From Planctomycetota bacterium (lineage in GTDB: Bacteria > Planctomycetota > UBA1135), in the NCBI GenBank assembly GCA_027021325.1, contig JALUUN010000583.1:1-6696 (forward strand): 6,696 bases of DNA. Reading direction: 5' to 3'. The position numbers and the translations under genes were made by a program. Under the pieces are notes generated by a model. That model was given only the letters and a program-made list of their open reading frames with translations, made no database searches and had not been told where the DNA came from. Of the stretch, positions 5,745 through 6,696 are shown in pieces (position 1 is the first letter of the stretch; each line of letters begins with the position of its first letter).

Positions 5745-6696
5745 ATGCGCCTCTACCTCACCGGCTCGGGCTTCCACCATCCCGAGCCTCGCCTGACCAA
5801 CCGTGACCTCGAGCGGGTGGTGGCGACCTCCGATGCCTGGATCCGGGAGAAGACCGGGATCCGGGAGCGGCGGGTCCTGCCCCTCCACCTCCGGGCCTCC
5901 GACATGGGAGTCCTGGCCCTGAGGCGCGCCCTGGCCTCCGCCCGGCGGCCCGCCTCGGACCTCGACCATCTCGTCTGCGCCACGAGCAGCCCCGACACCC
6001 TGGTGCCGTCGGTGGGCTGCCACATCGCCCGAAAACTCGGCATCCGGCCGGTGGCCTTCGACGTGAACGCCGCCTGCGCGGGCTTCGTCTTCGGCCTGCA
6101 GGTCCTGCGCGGGCTCTTCGCCGCCGGAGACTGCCGGCGCGCCGCCCTCGTGGCGACGGAGAACTATACGCGTTTCACCGACTACCAGGACCGCGCGACC
6201 TGCGTGTACTGGGGAGACGCGGCGGCGGCCGCGATCGTCGAGGCAGAACGGCCGGCGCGTCCCTCTCTCGAGGTCGTGGACCTGCACACCGCCTGCTGGC
6301 CCGAGGGGGTCGACTTCGTGCGCATTCCCGTGGGCGGCTTCATCCAGCAGGACGGCCGCAAGGTGAAGGAATACGCCACTCGCGGCTTCCTGGAATCGGC
6401 GCGCACCCTGCTCGAACGCACTGGAGTCCGGCCCGAGGAGCTCGCCGGCTTCGTGGGGCACCAGGCGAACTACCGTCTCCTGGAGGCCCTGTGCCGGGAG
6501 CTCGGCATTCCCGCGGACCGGCACTGGCACACGGTCACTCTCTTCGGCAACCAGGGGGCGGCGGGTGCGCCGGCGACCCTGGCCCGGGCGGTCCGCCGGC
6601 AGCGGCTCCAGGACGGCGACCCGATCCTGGTCACGGTCTTCGGCGCAGGTTTCGCCATGGGCAGCGCGCTCCTGCGCTTCCGCCCGGCCGCCCGGG
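5745..6696 (+). CDS. fabH: 3-oxoacyl-ACP synthase III (KAS III), missing only its last codons
   Basis: The frame is open from ATG 5745 to the right edge, 317 residues, close to the family's usual length. The visible end (VFGAGFAMGSALLRF) matches the normal C-terminal strand. KAS III condenses an acyl-CoA, usually acetyl-CoA, with malonyl-ACP to start fatty-acid chains in the cytosol. The catalytic residues are present: Cys111 in NAACAGFVFG, His239 in GHQANYRLL and Asn269 in FGNQGAAGAP. Substrate-site features TSDAWI (Trp32), Arg150 and Arg243 are also kept. There are departures from E. coli FabH. The usual GNTSAAS is GNQGAAG, GDGAGA is GDAAAA (157-162) and Arg36 is Lys36. A housekeeping FabH is most likely, but a KAS III paralogue with another acyl preference cannot be excluded. 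ATG 5745 is the first possible start after the upstream stop. It has only a pyrimidine-rich tract in front and no Shine-Dalgarno. The right-hand neighbour is outside the window. Confidence 0.93.
   Translation, partial: MRLYLTGSGFHHPEPRLTNRDLERVVATSDAWIREKTGIRERRVLPLHLRASDMGVLALRRALASARRPASDLDHLVCATSSPDTLVPSVGCHIARKLGIRPVAFDVNAACAGFVFGLQVLRGLFAAGDCRRAALVATENYTRFTDYQDRATCVYWGDAAAAAIVEAERPARPSLEVVDLHTACWPEGVDFVRIPVGGFIQQDGRKVKEYATRGFLESARTLLERTGVRPEELAGFVGHQANYRLLEALCRELGIPADRHWHTVTLFGNQGAAGAPATLARAVRRQRLQDGDPILVTVFGAGFAMGSALLRFRPAAR

Noticed and set aside
5377..5796. Small plus-strand frame bridging the channel end and the fabH start
   Set aside because: It is a frame-shifted shadow rich in Ser, Pro and Arg. 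The ATGs at 5623 and 5632 lack a ribosome site and are out of frame with fabH.
4170..6530. Very long minus-strand open frame (786 codons) opposite the channel and fabH genes
   Set aside because: It is antisense to two clearly recognisable genes, its translation is low-complexity (Gly, Arg, Asp, Gln, Val) and it matches no family. Such shadows are common opposite GC-rich genes.

Overview
This window comes from a high-GC bacterial chromosome. It carries a TPR protein fragment, an uncharacterised membrane protein, a tRNA-Ala, a nitrilase-family amidase, a secreted FG-GAP beta-propeller protein, a YbdG-type MscS channel and a nearly complete FabH (KAS III). Codon use looks the same throughout, with strong G/C at third positions. 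The YbdG-type channel, FabH and an exported FG-GAP propeller fit a Gram-negative-type bacterium. The propeller's C-terminal domain reminds me of secreted proteins from uncultured Planctomycetota or Myxococcota-like lineages, but this is an impression and not a placement. I see no transposase, integrase, CRISPR array, plasmid or phage gene. The window reads as ordinary chromosome.

Layout. (1) Bases 1-812, plus strand: the C-terminal part of a TPR-like helical-repeat protein that enters from the left. (2) 809-1519, minus strand: a 236-residue polytopic membrane protein whose stop codon overlaps the TPR gene's stop. (3) 1543-1618, minus strand: tRNA-Ala(CGC), only 23 bases upstream of the membrane-protein start, so the two are probably cotranscribed. 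(4) 1619-1688: a divergent regulatory region with an 11-pair inverted repeat. (5) 1689-2540, plus strand: a nitrilase-superfamily amidase with a complete Glu-Lys-Cys triad. (6) 2585-4183: a secreted seven-bladed FG-GAP propeller with an exact 58-residue period. (7) 4200-4238: a strong hairpin, probably a terminator. (8) 4257-5621: the YbdG-like channel. (9) 5745 to the right edge: 3-oxoacyl-ACP synthase III, lacking only its last few codons.

The plus-strand genes share a direction, but they do not form an obvious single pathway. Gaps of 44, 73 and 123 bases, a strong hairpin and recurrent TANNNT hexamers suggest mostly independent transcription. No stretch over 300 bases lacks a gene.

I did not find a convincing new multi-gene system. 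The points most worth following are the indel-free 58-residue propeller with its two-cysteine tail domain, the tRNA/membrane-protein transcription unit with a Shine-Dalgarno in a hairpin loop, the inverted repeat that overlaps the amidase's Shine-Dalgarno, and the possibly leaderless channel gene behind its hairpin.
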